Assembly (NCBI RefSeq): GCF_026420845.1
Contig: NZ_JAOWCB010000014.1
Coordinates: 62,001-126,000 of the forward strand
Reading direction: 5' to 3'
Source of the DNA: Streptomyces sp. PR69
GTDB lineage: Bacteria; Actinomycetota; Actinomycetes; Streptomycetales; Streptomycetaceae
Length of the DNA stretch: 64,000 nt
Position numbers and translations under genes: made by a program. The notes under the pieces were generated by a model. That model was given only the letters and a program-made list of their open reading frames with translations. It ran no database searches and was not told the origin of the DNA. Shown piece by piece: positions 47,123-57,582 of the stretch; within the stretch, counting starts at the first letter, position 1; the number at the start of each line of letters is the position of its first letter.

Positions 47123-48178
47123 GTGAGCAGCAGCAGTACGCCGACGCCGGAAGAACGTCCGCACCCGGAGCCGGTGGACGTACCCCTGATCCACATCGGC
47201 GCCGCCGCCGACCCCGGCGAGGCCGGCGGCGGATGCGGCGACGGCTGCGGCTGCGCGTCCGGGGACGCCGGTTCCGAGCTGTACGAGTGCGGGCTCGACC
47301 CCGCCCTGGCCCAGCTCCTGGCGGACGCCGGGCTCGACCCCGTCCAGGTCGAGGACATCGCACATCTCGCCATCGCCGAGGACCTGGACGGCGGCGTCGA
47401 CGTCACCACCGTCTCCACCGTTCCCGAGGACGCCGTCGCCACCGCCGACTTCACCGCCCGCGAGGCCGGGACCGTCGCCGGGCTGCGCATCGCCGAGGCC
47501 GTGCTGTCCATCGTGTGCACCGAGTCCTTCGAGGTGGAGCGGCACGCCGAGGACGGCGAGCGCGTCGAGGCGGGCCGGAAGCTGCTGTCCGTCACCGCGC
47601 GCACCCGCGATCTGCTCACCGGCGAGCGCAGCGCCCTCAACATCCTGTGCCGCCTGTCCGGCATCGCGACCGCCACGCGCGCGTGGGCGGATCTGCTGGA
47701 GGGCACCGGGGCGCGGGTGCGCGACACCCGCAAGACCACGCCGGGCCTGCGCGCCCTGGAGAAGTACGCGGTGCGCTGCGGGGGCGGCGTCAACCACCGT
47801 ATGTCGCTGGCCGACGCGGCGCTGGTCAAGGACAACCACGTGGTCGCGGCGGGCGGGGTCGCGCAGGCGTTCAAGGCGGTGCGCGAGCGGTTCCCGGACG
47901 TCCCCATCGAGGTCGAGGTGGACACGCTGCACCAGTTCCGCGAGGTGCTGGACGCGGGCGCGGATCTGATCCTGCTGGACAACTTCACCCCCGCCGAGAC
48001 CGCCGAGGCCGTGGCCCTCAACCACGGGCGCGCCGCGCTGGAGTCCTCCGGCCGCCTCACCCTCGACAACGCGCGCGCGTACGCGGAGACCGGCGTCGAC
48101 TATCTGGCGGTCGGCGCCCTCACCCACTCCTCGCCGATCCTCGACATCGGCCTCGACCTGCGTGAGGCTGACCGCTGA
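47123..48178 (+). CDS. nadC: Nicotinate-nucleotide pyrophosphorylase (carboxylating)
   Basis: 351 aa from GTG 47123 (GGGAGCGATAG just upstream). QPRTase fold: LDPVQVEDIAHLAIAEDLDG, ERSALNILCRLSGIATATRA, VRDTRKTTPGLRALEKYAVR, LADAALVKDNHVVAAGG and IEVEVDTLHQFRE. It converts quinolinate and PRPP to nicotinate mononucleotide. Residues 1-55 are an extension holding five cysteines, four of them in GGCGDGCGC-type spacing (GGGCGDGCGCASGDAG), absent from the usual enzyme. Overlaps coaX by 1 bp. Confidence 0.95.
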   Translation: MSSSSTPTPEERPHPEPVDVPLIHIGAAADPGEAGGGCGDGCGCASGDAGSELYECGLDPALAQLLADAGLDPVQVEDIAHLAIAEDLDGGVDVTTVSTVPEDAVATADFTAREAGTVAGLRIAEAVLSIVCTESFEVERHAEDGERVEAGRKLLSVTARTRDLLTGERSALNILCRLSGIATATRAWADLLEGTGARVRDTRKTTPGLRALEKYAVRCGGGVNHRMSLADAALVKDNHVVAAGGVAQAFKAVRERFPDVPIEVEVDTLHQFREVLDAGADLILLDNFTPAETAEAVALNHGRAALESSGRLTLDNARAYAETGVDYLAVGALTHSSPILDIGLDLREADR

Positions 48179-48975
48179 TGCTGCTCACCATCGATGTCGG
48201 CAACACCCACACGGTGCTCGGCCTCTTCGACGGCGACGACATCGTCGAGCACTGGCGCATCTCCACCGACTCCCGCCGCACCGCCGACGAACTCGCCGTG
48301 CTGCTGCAGGGCCTGATGGGCATGCACCCGTTGCTCGGCGAAGAGCTGGGCGACGGCATCGAGGGCATCGCGATCTGCTCCACCGTTCCCTCGGTGCTGC
48401 ACGAACTGCGCGAGGTCACCCGCCGCTACTACGGCGACGTCCCGGCGGTCCTCGTCGAGCCCGGCATCAAGACCGGTGTGCCGATTCTGATGGACAACCC
48501 CAAGGAGGTCGGCGCGGACCGCATCATCAACGCGGTCGCGGCGGTGGAGCTGTACGGGGGGCCCGCGATCGTCGTCGACTTCGGGACGGCCACGACGTTC
48601 GACGCCGTGAGCGCGCGAGGCGAGTACGCGGGCGGGGTGATCGCCCCCGGCATCGAGATCTCGGTCGAGGCCCTCGGCGTCAAGGGCGCCCAGCTCCGCA
48701 AGATCGAGCTGGCCCGCCCGCGCAGCGTGATCGGCAAGAACACGGTCGAGGCGATGCAGGCGGGCATCGTCTACGGCTTCGCGGGCCAGGTCGACGGCGT
48801 CGTCGGCCGTATGCGCCGGGAGCTGGCCGCGGACCCCGACGACGTGACGGTCATCGCCACGGGCGGGCTGGCGCCGATGGTCCTCGGCGAGTCCTCCGCC
48901 ATCGACGAACACGAGCCCTGGCTCACCCTGATCGGCCTCCGCCTGGTCTACGCCCGCAACGTCTCCCGCCTCTGA
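48178..48975 (+). CDS. coaX: Type III pantothenate kinase
   Basis: 265 aa from ATG 48178 (TGATG overlap with nadC). ASKHA-fold kinase: LLTIDVGNTHTVLGLFDGDD, VGADRIINAVAAVELYG and IVVDFGTATTFDAVSARGEY. It phosphorylates pantothenate, the first step to CoA. Its place after panC makes a single operon for pantothenate, NAD and CoA precursors. Hairpin-prone GGGGGCGGAGCCCCC follows the stop. Confidence 0.96.
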   Translation: MLLTIDVGNTHTVLGLFDGDDIVEHWRISTDSRRTADELAVLLQGLMGMHPLLGEELGDGIEGIAICSTVPSVLHELREVTRRYYGDVPAVLVEPGIKTGVPILMDNPKEVGADRIINAVAAVELYGGPAIVVDFGTATTFDAVSARGEYAGGVIAPGIEISVEALGVKGAQLRKIELARPRSVIGKNTVEAMQAGIVYGFAGQVDGVVGRMRRELAADPDDVTVIATGGLAPMVLGESSAIDEHEPWLTLIGLRLVYARNVSRL

Positions 48976-49066
48976 CCGGGGGCGGAGCCCCCGGTCAACA
49001 GGAGCCCGGCACGCCCGGCCGCGCCAATTAAGCGGATTTTGTCTGATTAGCTCGTATCGTCGGTTC

Positions 49067-49753
49067 ATGCCCACGCCATACGGATCCCGCGGCGGCATGG
49101 CCTTCGGCTCCGACGAGCTACGTGTGCTCCGACGCGCCCTCGCCATCGCCCTCCATCCCGTCTCCCTCGACGACGAGGACGTGCAGGACTGTCTGCGGCT
49201 GGCCGAATCCGTGGACGAGGCGGTCCGCGAGGCCGGCAGGATGCGTGACTTCCTCCTCGCCGACCTCGCCCGCTACCGCGCGGCCCTCCCCGGCTCCGCG
49301 GCCGGCTATCTGGAGCTCCTCCAGGACGCGCTGGCCGCCGGATACGACCCTCGCCCCGAGGATCTGGCCGGGCTGCGCGGCCTGGCCGGCCGGCCGTCCG
49401 CGGCGGCTCTCCTGGACCTCTGCCAGGCGCTCGCCGAGCAGTCCGTACGGGCCCGTCTGGCGCATCGCACGGCCCAGGCCACGGCTGCCGCCGCCATCGC
49501 GCCCGCGGTCGCGGCCACCACCGCCGCCACCGCCACCGCCCCGGCCGCCCGCCCCGACCGCCGCGCGCATCTGCTCGCGCTTCCCGGCGGACGCGCGGCC
49601 GCCGGGGACAAGAAGCCCAAGCCGCAGCCGCAGACCCAGCCCCGCCCCAAACCCACGCCGCAGCCCGGCGAGCGCCCGGTCCCCAAGCCGTCCGAGGTGT
49701 TTCCGCCGCGCCGCCGTCCCACGCCCCCGCCCGCGCAGCGCGCCGCCGGATAG
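49067..49753 (+). CDS. Hypothetical Streptomyces protein with Pro-rich tail
   Basis: 228 aa from ATG 49067 (ATG 49097 possible). An alpha-helical N-terminal domain of about 110 residues (SDELRVLRRALAIALHPVSL, DEAVREAGRMRDFLLADLAR, LPGSAAGYLELLQDALAAGY) is followed by an Ala/Thr linker and a basic, Pro/Lys-rich tail (KKPKPQPQTQPRPKPTPQPG). No membrane segment. A family found in Streptomyces in this place; role unknown. Confidence 0.8.
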   Translation: MPTPYGSRGGMAFGSDELRVLRRALAIALHPVSLDDEDVQDCLRLAESVDEAVREAGRMRDFLLADLARYRAALPGSAAGYLELLQDALAAGYDPRPEDLAGLRGLAGRPSAAALLDLCQALAEQSVRARLAHRTAQATAAAAIAPAVAATTAATATAPAARPDRRAHLLALPGGRAAAGDKKPKPQPQTQPRPKPTPQPGERPVPKPSEVFPPRRRPTPPPAQRAAG

Positions 49754-49767
49754 CTACTCTGGGAGCC

Positions 49768-49941
49768 ATGGACTACGTATCCGCGCTCCTGCCGCCCGTG
49801 GTGATGGCCGTCTTCTTCACCGCGCTGGTCGTGACGATCGTCAAGAGCCAGGGCGGCCCCAACAAGGCCAAGGAAGACGCGGCCGTGGACGCGGCGCTCG
49901 CCCGCGCCGAGTCCGCCCGTCAGCCCGGCGGCGCCGACTGA
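49768..49941 (+). CDS. Small single-pass membrane protein
   Basis: 57 aa from ATG 49768 (GGGAG upstream): MDYVSALLPPVVMAVFFTAL, then VVTIVKSQGG and a charged tail KAKEDAAVDAALARAESARQ. One helix, N-out topology likely. It begins 14 bp after the previous gene, so co-transcribed. Matches the small proteins conserved in Streptomyces at this site; function unknown. Confidence 0.75.
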   Translation: MDYVSALLPPVVMAVFFTALVVTIVKSQGGPNKAKEDAAVDAALARAESARQPGGAD

Positions 49942-50081
49942 GCTGCCGCTGGCCCGCCCGCGGGCGTCCGAGCAGCCCAGGATGTACGGCCGACACTCGG
50001 CCGTACATCCTTTTTGTCCCATTTGTCATGACTGTTAGGTCAATGGCCTGACATTCCGACATCTCCCACTATGGTGGCGAT

Positions 50082-50477
50082 GTGCCCCGTCAATTGGGAG
50101 ACCTTGAAGACGCCGTCATGACGCGGATCTGGCAATGGAACCGTCCGGTCACCGTCCGGGAAGTCCTGGAAGACCTTCAGCAGGAACGGTCCATCGCCTA
50201 CACCACGGTCATGACCGTAATGGACAATCTCCATCAGAAGGGCTGGCTGCGCAGGGAAGTCGAGGGCCGCGCCTATCGATATACCGCCGTCTCCACCCGT
50301 GCCGCCTACTCCGCCGCACTGATGAACGAAGCATGGTCCCAGAGCGACAACGCCGCGGCCGCTCTTGTCGCCTTCTTCGGCATGATGTCTCCCGAGCAGC
50401 GCGAAGCCCTGCAGGCCGCGCTGCGCATCGTTCAGGGCGACGAGCCCGCCCACGGCGCGGATGCGCAGGAGCGATAG
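50082..50477 (+). CDS. BlaI/MecI-family transcriptional regulator
   Basis: 131 aa from GTG 50082. Winged helix: LGDLEDAVMTRIWQWNRPVT, VREVLEDLQQERSIAYTTVM, DNLHQKGWLRREVEGRAYRY. It belongs to the CopY/MecI/BlaI family, whose members repress beta-lactamase or copper genes and are removed by cleavage. No sensor peptidase (BlaR) is near. Upstream bases 50035-50065 carry a GTCA-N6-TGAC dyad and GACAT repeats that could be its operator. Confidence 0.92.
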   Translation: MPRQLGDLEDAVMTRIWQWNRPVTVREVLEDLQQERSIAYTTVMTVMDNLHQKGWLRREVEGRAYRYTAVSTRAAYSAALMNEAWSQSDNAAAALVAFFGMMSPEQREALQAALRIVQGDEPAHGADAQER

Positions 50478-50486
50478 CGTCGGGGC

Positions 50487-51008
50487 ATGTCATATGACCC
50501 GGCAAATGCCATCACCGTCCGGCGGGCCCGGACCAGCGATGTGCCGGCCGTGCGCCGGCTCGTCGATCCGTACGTTCGTGAAGGCATCCTGCTCGACAAA
50601 GCGACCGTCACGCTTTACGAGTCCATCCAGGAGTTCTGGGTAGCGGAACGCGACGCGGACGCCGCCGTCGTCGGCTGCGGGGCGCTGCACGTCATGTGGG
50701 AAGACCTCGCGGAAGTCCGCACACTCGCCGTGGACCCCGGCCACAAGGGGCACGGCATCGGCCATCAGGTGCTCGACAAGCTGCTGCGAACCGCCCGCTG
50801 GCTCGGAGTGCGGCGGGTATTCTGTCTCACCTTCGAAGTGGACTTCTTCGGCAAGCACGGCTTCGTCGAGATCGGCGATGCGCCGGTCGACGGAGATGTC
50901 TACAGCGAGCTGCTGCGTTCCTATGATGAGGGTGTCGCCGAGTTCCTCGGGCTCGAACGAGTGAAGCCGAACACCTTGGGCAACAGCCGCATGCTTCTGC
51001 ATCTGTGA
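50487..51008 (+). CDS. GNAT acetyltransferase (N-acetylglutamate synthase-like)
   Basis: 173 aa from ATG 50487. GNAT fold: ITVRRARTSDVPAVRRLVDP at the start, GALHVMWEDLAEVRTLAVDP, the acetyl-CoA loop GHKGHGIGHQVLDKLLR and EVDFFGKHGFVEIGD. Close to amino-acid N-acetyltransferases (ArgA-type) of actinobacteria, giving N-acetylglutamate for arginine synthesis. It starts 9 bp after the BlaI-type gene. Confidence 0.88.
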   Translation: MSYDPANAITVRRARTSDVPAVRRLVDPYVREGILLDKATVTLYESIQEFWVAERDADAAVVGCGALHVMWEDLAEVRTLAVDPGHKGHGIGHQVLDKLLRTARWLGVRRVFCLTFEVDFFGKHGFVEIGDAPVDGDVYSELLRSYDEGVAEFLGLERVKPNTLGNSRMLLHL

Positions 51009-51163
51009 TCGCCCCGCCGGAAGCGGTGCGACTCGGAACCCTATGTCCGAATCGCGTATGTTTCCCGCGTTCCCCGGGTTCTGAACCTCCCCCGGGGGTT
51101 TGAGTTTTCCCGGAAAAAGCGGTTTCCTTTCCTCGTACTGCATTTTCGATGAAAGGAAATCCG

Positions 51164-51499
51164 GTGGCACAGAAGGTTCAGGTCCTTCTTGTCGACGACC
51201 TCGACGGCGGCGAGGCGGACGAGACGGTGACGTTCGCGCTGGATGGCAAGAGCTACGAGATCGACCTCACGACCGAGAATGCGGACAAGCTCCGTGAGTC
51301 GCTGGCCGACTTCGTGAAGGCGGGCCGCAAGACCGGTGGCCGCAGCGGCGGCCGGGGTAAGGCGCGCAGCAGCTCTGCCTCCGCGAGCAACGACACCGCC
51401 GCAATCCGCGCCTGGGCGAAGGAGAACGGCTACGAGGTCAACGACCGCGGCAGGGTCCCCGCCAACATCCGCGAGGCCTACGAGAAGGCCAACGGCTGA
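51164..51499 (+). CDS. lsr2: Lsr2, H-NS-like nucleoid protein
   Basis: 111 aa from GTG 51164 (AAAGGA upstream). N-terminal dimer domain KVQVLLVDDLDGGEADETVT and FALDGKSYEIDLTTENADKL, a Gly/Arg/Ser linker (GGRSGGRGKARSSS) and a C-terminal DNA-binding domain with the RGR hook in WAKENGYEVNDRGRVPANIR. It binds the minor groove of AT-rich DNA and silences horizontally acquired and secondary-metabolism genes. The AT-rich leader (51090-51160) suggests autoregulation. The 3' end overlaps the convergent gene by 22 bp. Confidence 0.97.
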   Translation: MAQKVQVLLVDDLDGGEADETVTFALDGKSYEIDLTTENADKLRESLADFVKAGRKTGGRSGGRGKARSSSASASNDTAAIRAWAKENGYEVNDRGRVPANIREAYEKANG

Positions 51500-52302
51500 A
51501 CAGCCCGCGGCTGACCATTTCCGCGGGGTGTATTCGCACGGCTTGCACCCCGGGAAGCACCACCCCCCACGGCGCTGTTCCCCGTACGCCGCAATCGGGC
51601 CCGGCAGCACTCCGTGGCCGCCATGCCCACCACGCGTACGAGATCGGGCGCCCACGTGAGGTCGACAGCCCCGGCGCGGCCGGGGCGGCGCGCAGTGGCG
51701 GCTTCGCCGCGGGCCCCCACGCCCGCGCGGCCGCCCGGGGCCCCGCCGCCGAGCCCGAACGGGGCGAGGGCCGGCAGCAGAGGCTCCACGGCACGTCCAG
51801 GTTCGGGGGGCCGCAGCCATACGGCGGCCCCCCGTGAAACGGCCCGCTCCGACGGCGCGGGCCAGCCGGGCGGCGGGGGAGCGGTCATCCGCCCGCCCGC
51901 TCCCAGCGCGGTCAGACCCAGGTCGACGCCGTTCCATTCCAGCCAGTCGAGGAGCCCTGGCAGCTCCTCGGCCGCTCCCGCGGCCACCAGCAGCCGCATA
52001 CGGTCCCCGGCGAGGGCGACCGGTCCCGGCAGGCCCGTCCGGTCCAGCAGGGCCTTCCCGGCGTCCGAGGGCAGCTCCAGGACGTCGAAGCGCCGCCCGG
52101 TGACCAGGTGCACCGGGCCGTCTTCCGCGGGCTCCACGGCCCAGCCCAGCTCGCTCTCGTACCACCGGGCGTGCTGAGTCCGCCGGGCCTGCTGTGGCCG
52201 CTGCGTTCGCTGCGGCTGCCGCGTCCGCTGGGGCTGGCGGGAGGGGCCGCCGAAGCCGCTCGCGGCAGCGGGCGTGCGGGGCAGTGGAACGGTGAAAGTC
52301 AT
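51478..52302 (-). CDS. Hypothetical Streptomyces protein (SCO3374-like)
   Basis: 274 aa from ATG 52302. A low-complexity Gln/Arg/Pro start (PSRQPQRTRQPQRTQRPQQA) leads to a domain ARWYESELGWAVEPAEDGPV and FDVLELPSDAGKALLDRTGL, with GLLDWLEWNGVDLGL in the middle. It recalls the N-terminal region of bifunctional primase/polymerase-like proteins but lacks their catalytic Asp pair, so a role in replication is not supported. Found beside lsr2 and clpC in Streptomyces. Its 3' end overlaps lsr2 (51478-51499). Confidence 0.7.
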   Translation of the reverse strand: MTFTVPLPRTPAAASGFGGPSRQPQRTRQPQRTQRPQQARRTQHARWYESELGWAVEPAEDGPVHLVTGRRFDVLELPSDAGKALLDRTGLPGPVALAGDRMRLLVAAGAAEELPGLLDWLEWNGVDLGLTALGAGGRMTAPPPPGWPAPSERAVSRGAAVWLRPPEPGRAVEPLLPALAPFGLGGGAPGGRAGVGARGEAATARRPGRAGAVDLTWAPDLVRVVGMAATECCRARLRRTGNSAVGGGASRGASRANTPRGNGQPRAVQPLAFS

Positions 52303-52525
52303 ACTCCGGGAACTCTCACAGCTCCTCGTTGGTTACGGAGGGTGTGGATAGCGTCGCTCAGGGTGTCCGTCCGGGAGGGAGGGGAGGTGTCCGACGGCAG
52401 ACCGGCAGGCGCAAGGCTGTTCGCCCGTAGCGGAGGGAACGGGTGTGCGCCGCATGGACTGTCAGTGCGAACGGGTAAGACTTTCCTAGTGGGGAGGGGC
52501 GACAGACCCGCAGGGCCGTCTTGCG

Positions 52526-52542
52526 TTCGCCATCGGCGTACT
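52526..52542. promoter_or_regulatory. Putative ClgR box upstream of clpC
   Basis: GTTCGCCATCGGCGTAC: matches the GTTCGC-N5-GCG consensus of ClgR, the activator of clpP1, clpC and lon in Streptomyces lividans, with arms matching at 6 of 7 positions. 203 bp before the clpC start, in a 443-bp gap (52303-52745) that also holds a possible promoter at about 52480-52500. The rest of the gap shows no gene. Confidence 0.65.
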
Positions 52543-52745
52543 GATGGTGAGGCTAACCGCTTGGCCTGCGGGAACATCGTCTCGCACCATCAGGTTGGAG
52601 CAGTTGTCGGCGTTCAGGGGTCAGGAGGCCACAGACGGGTGTCGGCAGTTGGAATGAGCGGTCCCCGCTCGCGGGACTAAGCTGCGGAAGGACAGGGAGG
52701 GGATCGACCCCTTTACTGACTGACCGCTCTGAGGAGCGATTAACG

Positions 52746-55271
<2,526 letters not shown>

Positions 55272-55297
55272 CGCCCGGCCGCTGAGCGGCTGACAGA

Positions 55298-55342
55298 TAG
55301 GGGCTGCCCCGGACCGTCTTGGACGGTCCGGGGCAGCCCCTA
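55298..55342. terminator. clpC terminator, 21-bp perfect stem
   Basis: TAGGGGCTGCCCCGGACCGTC and its exact complement around a 3-nt loop (TTG). One of the strongest hairpins in the window. It overlaps the end (55340) of the convergent frame, so it may serve both genes. Confidence 0.9.
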
Positions 55343-55831
55343 TTCGGGGTTCACCGCGCCCCGCGCGCAAACCGGAGACGCCGGCCGTGAGCCGCTTGCC
55401 GACGCTGAACGGCCGTTCGTTCCGCCCTTGATCTTCTTGCGGAGTTCCGGCGTGGACTCCGTCTGGATATCGCCGGCTTCGAAGTCGAGCGGCTGGCGGT
55501 TCCGCGGGTGGTTCTCGACGGACAGACCCGGTATGCCGCGCAGCGGCGTCAGGCCTAATTCGTGGCCGTTGAACTTCCCGATCTTCAGCTTCTTCAGCTG
55601 CGGATGGAGCAGGGGCGGGCCCACTCTTGCCAGTGCCGCCGTGAATGGCCCGGGGCGCCATTCACGGGTGAGGGCAGATGCTCCGGTGTGTCCGCGAGCG
55701 GTCGGCGATGTCTGCAAAGGCGGACAGCCCTTCACAGCGGTGCGCGGCAGATATGCGTCAAGGGTGTCCCGTAACCATCCCATCGCGCACAGTACGGCAC
55801 CGTGTACTGCCCGAGGGCCGCTGGCTGTCAT
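55340..55831 (-). CDS. Hypothetical protein, TTA-containing, perhaps degraded
   Basis: A 163-aa frame; the start is uncertain and the true gene may be shorter. The second half (HPQLKKLKIGKFNGHELGLT, then PLRGIPGLSVENHPRNRQPL and DFEAGDIQTESTPELRKKIK) has coding-like codon use with GC third bases. It includes a TTA leucine codon (minus strand, 55556-55558), read only by the developmental tRNA bldA in Streptomyces. The first half looks less coding. No family recognised; it could be a fragment of a Leu-rich-type protein. No ribosome site seen. Confidence 0.45.
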   Translation of the reverse strand: MTASGPRAVHGAVLCAMGWLRDTLDAYLPRTAVKGCPPLQTSPTARGHTGASALTREWRPGPFTAALARVGPPLLHPQLKKLKIGKFNGHELGLTPLRGIPGLSVENHPRNRQPLDFEAGDIQTESTPELRKKIKGGTNGRSASASGSRPASPVCARGAVNPE

Positions 55832-55899
55832 ACCGGGATCGCCGGTGGCCGGGCACGGGGCGAATCCGTGACAAGGCGCACAGGCCGGCGACGGCCTAC

Positions 55900-56249
55900 T
55901 AGCGGGAATAGTGCGCCTGGCCGCCGTTCGTCAGAGGCTTTCGGGGGCGGTGCGGGCGCAGCCTGCGAATCCCGTGGGTGGACCGAAGCCGATCCGCCCC
56001 GGATGTCCTTCTCAGGCAGCCCTGGCAGGGGTTTAAACCTCAGAGAGTGGGGATTTTTCAGGGTTCTCCCTTATGGGGCGAAGGCATGGCCCCACGGTGT
56101 CAAGGGCGTGGATTACCCCGCCTCTCGCTACGACGGAACGTCGTAGATGGGGTGTTTGGGACATAGCGGAGGTACGGGTTACCAAGGGATGGCCAACCCG
56201 CCCGGCGTACCCACGCGCCGGGCCCGCTTATGCCCGGAGGTCTTCCCGT
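55900..56249 (+). promoter_or_regulatory. Structured leader region of the M23 peptidase gene
   Basis: 350 bp without a gene. From the left: a GGTTTAAACC palindrome (56030-56039), a TGGGGC...GCCCCA hairpin (56074-56094), a CTACGACG-GAA-CGTCGTAG hairpin (56128-56146) and, close to the start codon, two competing pairings: GGTAC...GTACC with CGGGTT...AACCCG inside it, or CCCGGCG...CGCCGGG just after. GGAGG lies 9 nt before the start. Such a set suggests post-transcriptional control. I could not match it to the c-di-AMP (ydaO) riboswitch core. Confidence 0.45.
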
Positions 56250-56903
56250 ATGTCGAAGCGCGTCACGAATCCCGCCCGTACCGCCATCGCCGCCCTTGCC
56301 GCAGGCATGGGCGTGTCGGCCGTGCTGGGGAGCGGGGTCGCGTTCGCCGGGGAGTCCGCGGTGAGCGGCGGCTCGCCCGTCAGCGCCGCTGCCGCCGGCG
56401 CCGTCGCCGCTCAGGCCGAGGCCCAGGCGAAGGCCGCGAAGACGGCCGCCGAGGCCGCCAAGAAGGCCAAGGCCGCCGCTGAGAAGGCCTGGCACAAGCC
56501 GGTCAGCAAGTACACGCTGACCGCCACCTTCGGCAAGGCCGGCAACATGTGGAGCAGCAACCACTCCGGCCAGGACTTCGCCGTGCCGGTGGGCACCAAG
56601 GTCAGCGCCGTGCACAGCGGCACCGTCGTCAAGGCCGGTCCGAACGGCGCCGGTGACGGCCCCGCGTACGGCAACGCCGTCGTCATCAAGCACGACAACA
56701 ACACCTACTCCCAGTACGCGCACCTCTCCCGCGTCGATGTGAAGCCGGGCCAGAAGGTGAAGGCCGGGCAGCGCATCGCCCTCTCCGGCAACACCGGAAA
56801 CTCCAGCGGCCCGCATCTGCACTTCGAGATCCGTACGACCCCGAACTATGGCTCCGCCGTGAACCCGGTCAGCCATCTGCGCTCCGAGGGCGTCACCATC
56901 TGA
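56250..56903 (+). CDS. Secreted M23 (LytM) endopeptidase
   Basis: 217 aa from ATG 56250 (GGAGG 9 nt upstream). Signal peptide MSKRVTNPARTAIAALAAGM to AFAGES, then an Ala/Lys coiled-coil stretch (about 50-85) and a LytM domain: zinc ligands in HSGQDFAVPVGTKVSAVHSG, then NTYSQYAHLSRVDVKPGQKV and GPHLHFEIRTT with the HxH pair. It cuts peptidoglycan cross-links outside the cell. Preceded by a long leader. AraC follows after 33 bp. Confidence 0.93.
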   Translation: MSKRVTNPARTAIAALAAGMGVSAVLGSGVAFAGESAVSGGSPVSAAAAGAVAAQAEAQAKAAKTAAEAAKKAKAAAEKAWHKPVSKYTLTATFGKAGNMWSSNHSGQDFAVPVGTKVSAVHSGTVVKAGPNGAGDGPAYGNAVVIKHDNNTYSQYAHLSRVDVKPGQKVKAGQRIALSGNTGNSSGPHLHFEIRTTPNYGSAVNPVSHLRSEGVTI

Positions 56904-56936
56904 CCCTCTCCGACCATCGGAGAGACGCCGCTGTCA

Positions 56937-57518
56937 GTGGCGCGTGCCAGCATCGAAAGCGTGGAGACGACACCAGCGGCGGCGCCCGCGGCCCCACCGC
57001 CATCGGCGCCTGCGGCCCCACCGCCATCGGCGCCTGCGGCGGCCTCGGCGGCGGCGCACCTCGCCCATCTGCGGCAGCTGCGCCTCGCCAAGGACGCCAT
57101 GGACCGCGACTGGGCCGAGCCGCTCGACCTGGACGCGGTCGCGGCCCACGCCGGCTACTCGCGCTACCACTTCGTCCGCGCCTTCAAGGCGGTGTACGGC
57201 CAGACTCCCGGCCAGTATCTGTCCCGCCGCCGCATCGAGCGGGCCGAGGAGCTGCTGCGTACGGCGAATCTGTCGGTCACCGAGATATGCGGCCTCGTGG
57301 GCTTCAGCAGCCTCGGCACCTTCTCCGCCCGCTTCAAGAAGCAGACGGGCCTCACCCCGAGCGAGTACCGCGCCCGGCATGTCGGGCGCGGGGCCGCGCT
57401 GATACCGGGCTGCTACGCGATGCTGTGGGCTGGCGGATTCCCGGCGCGGCCCGCCGGCCAGGACCGCGATTCCCGGGACCGCGATTCGCAGGACCGCAAT
57501 TCTGAAGAAGCGGAGTGA
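56937..57518 (+). CDS. AraC-family transcriptional regulator
   Basis: 193 aa from GTG 56937. The first about 40 residues are a (PPPSAPAA)n repeat from tandem DNA repeats (56985-57045), then a single HTH_18 domain: LDLDAVAAHAGYSRYHFVRA, YLSRRRIERAEELLRTANLS and ICGLVGFSSLGTFSARFKKQ. No ligand domain is present, so it is a short regulator. It lies just before the VOC gene and probably controls it. Confidence 0.88.
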   Translation: MARASIESVETTPAAAPAAPPPSAPAAPPPSAPAAASAAAHLAHLRQLRLAKDAMDRDWAEPLDLDAVAAHAGYSRYHFVRAFKAVYGQTPGQYLSRRRIERAEELLRTANLSVTEICGLVGFSSLGTFSARFKKQTGLTPSEYRARHVGRGAALIPGCYAMLWAGGFPARPAGQDRDSRDRDSQDRNSEEAE

Positions 57519-57582
57519 ATCCGGCGCTGCCTACGGTGGCTGGGCAAGCACATCCCAGCCCACAGCCCACCGGGAGCAGGAA

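Noticed and set aside
51478..52302. A bifunctional DNA primase/polymerase
   Set aside because: Some resemblance at the start only; the catalytic acidic residues are not seen and most of the length is low-complexity.
55900..56249. A ydaO (c-di-AMP) riboswitch upstream of the M23 gene
   Set aside because: A GCGAATCCCG stretch and several hairpins recall it, but the conserved GGGGGACCCA, GGGGUGAA and CAGCUAACC segments are not found in order, so the class is not called.
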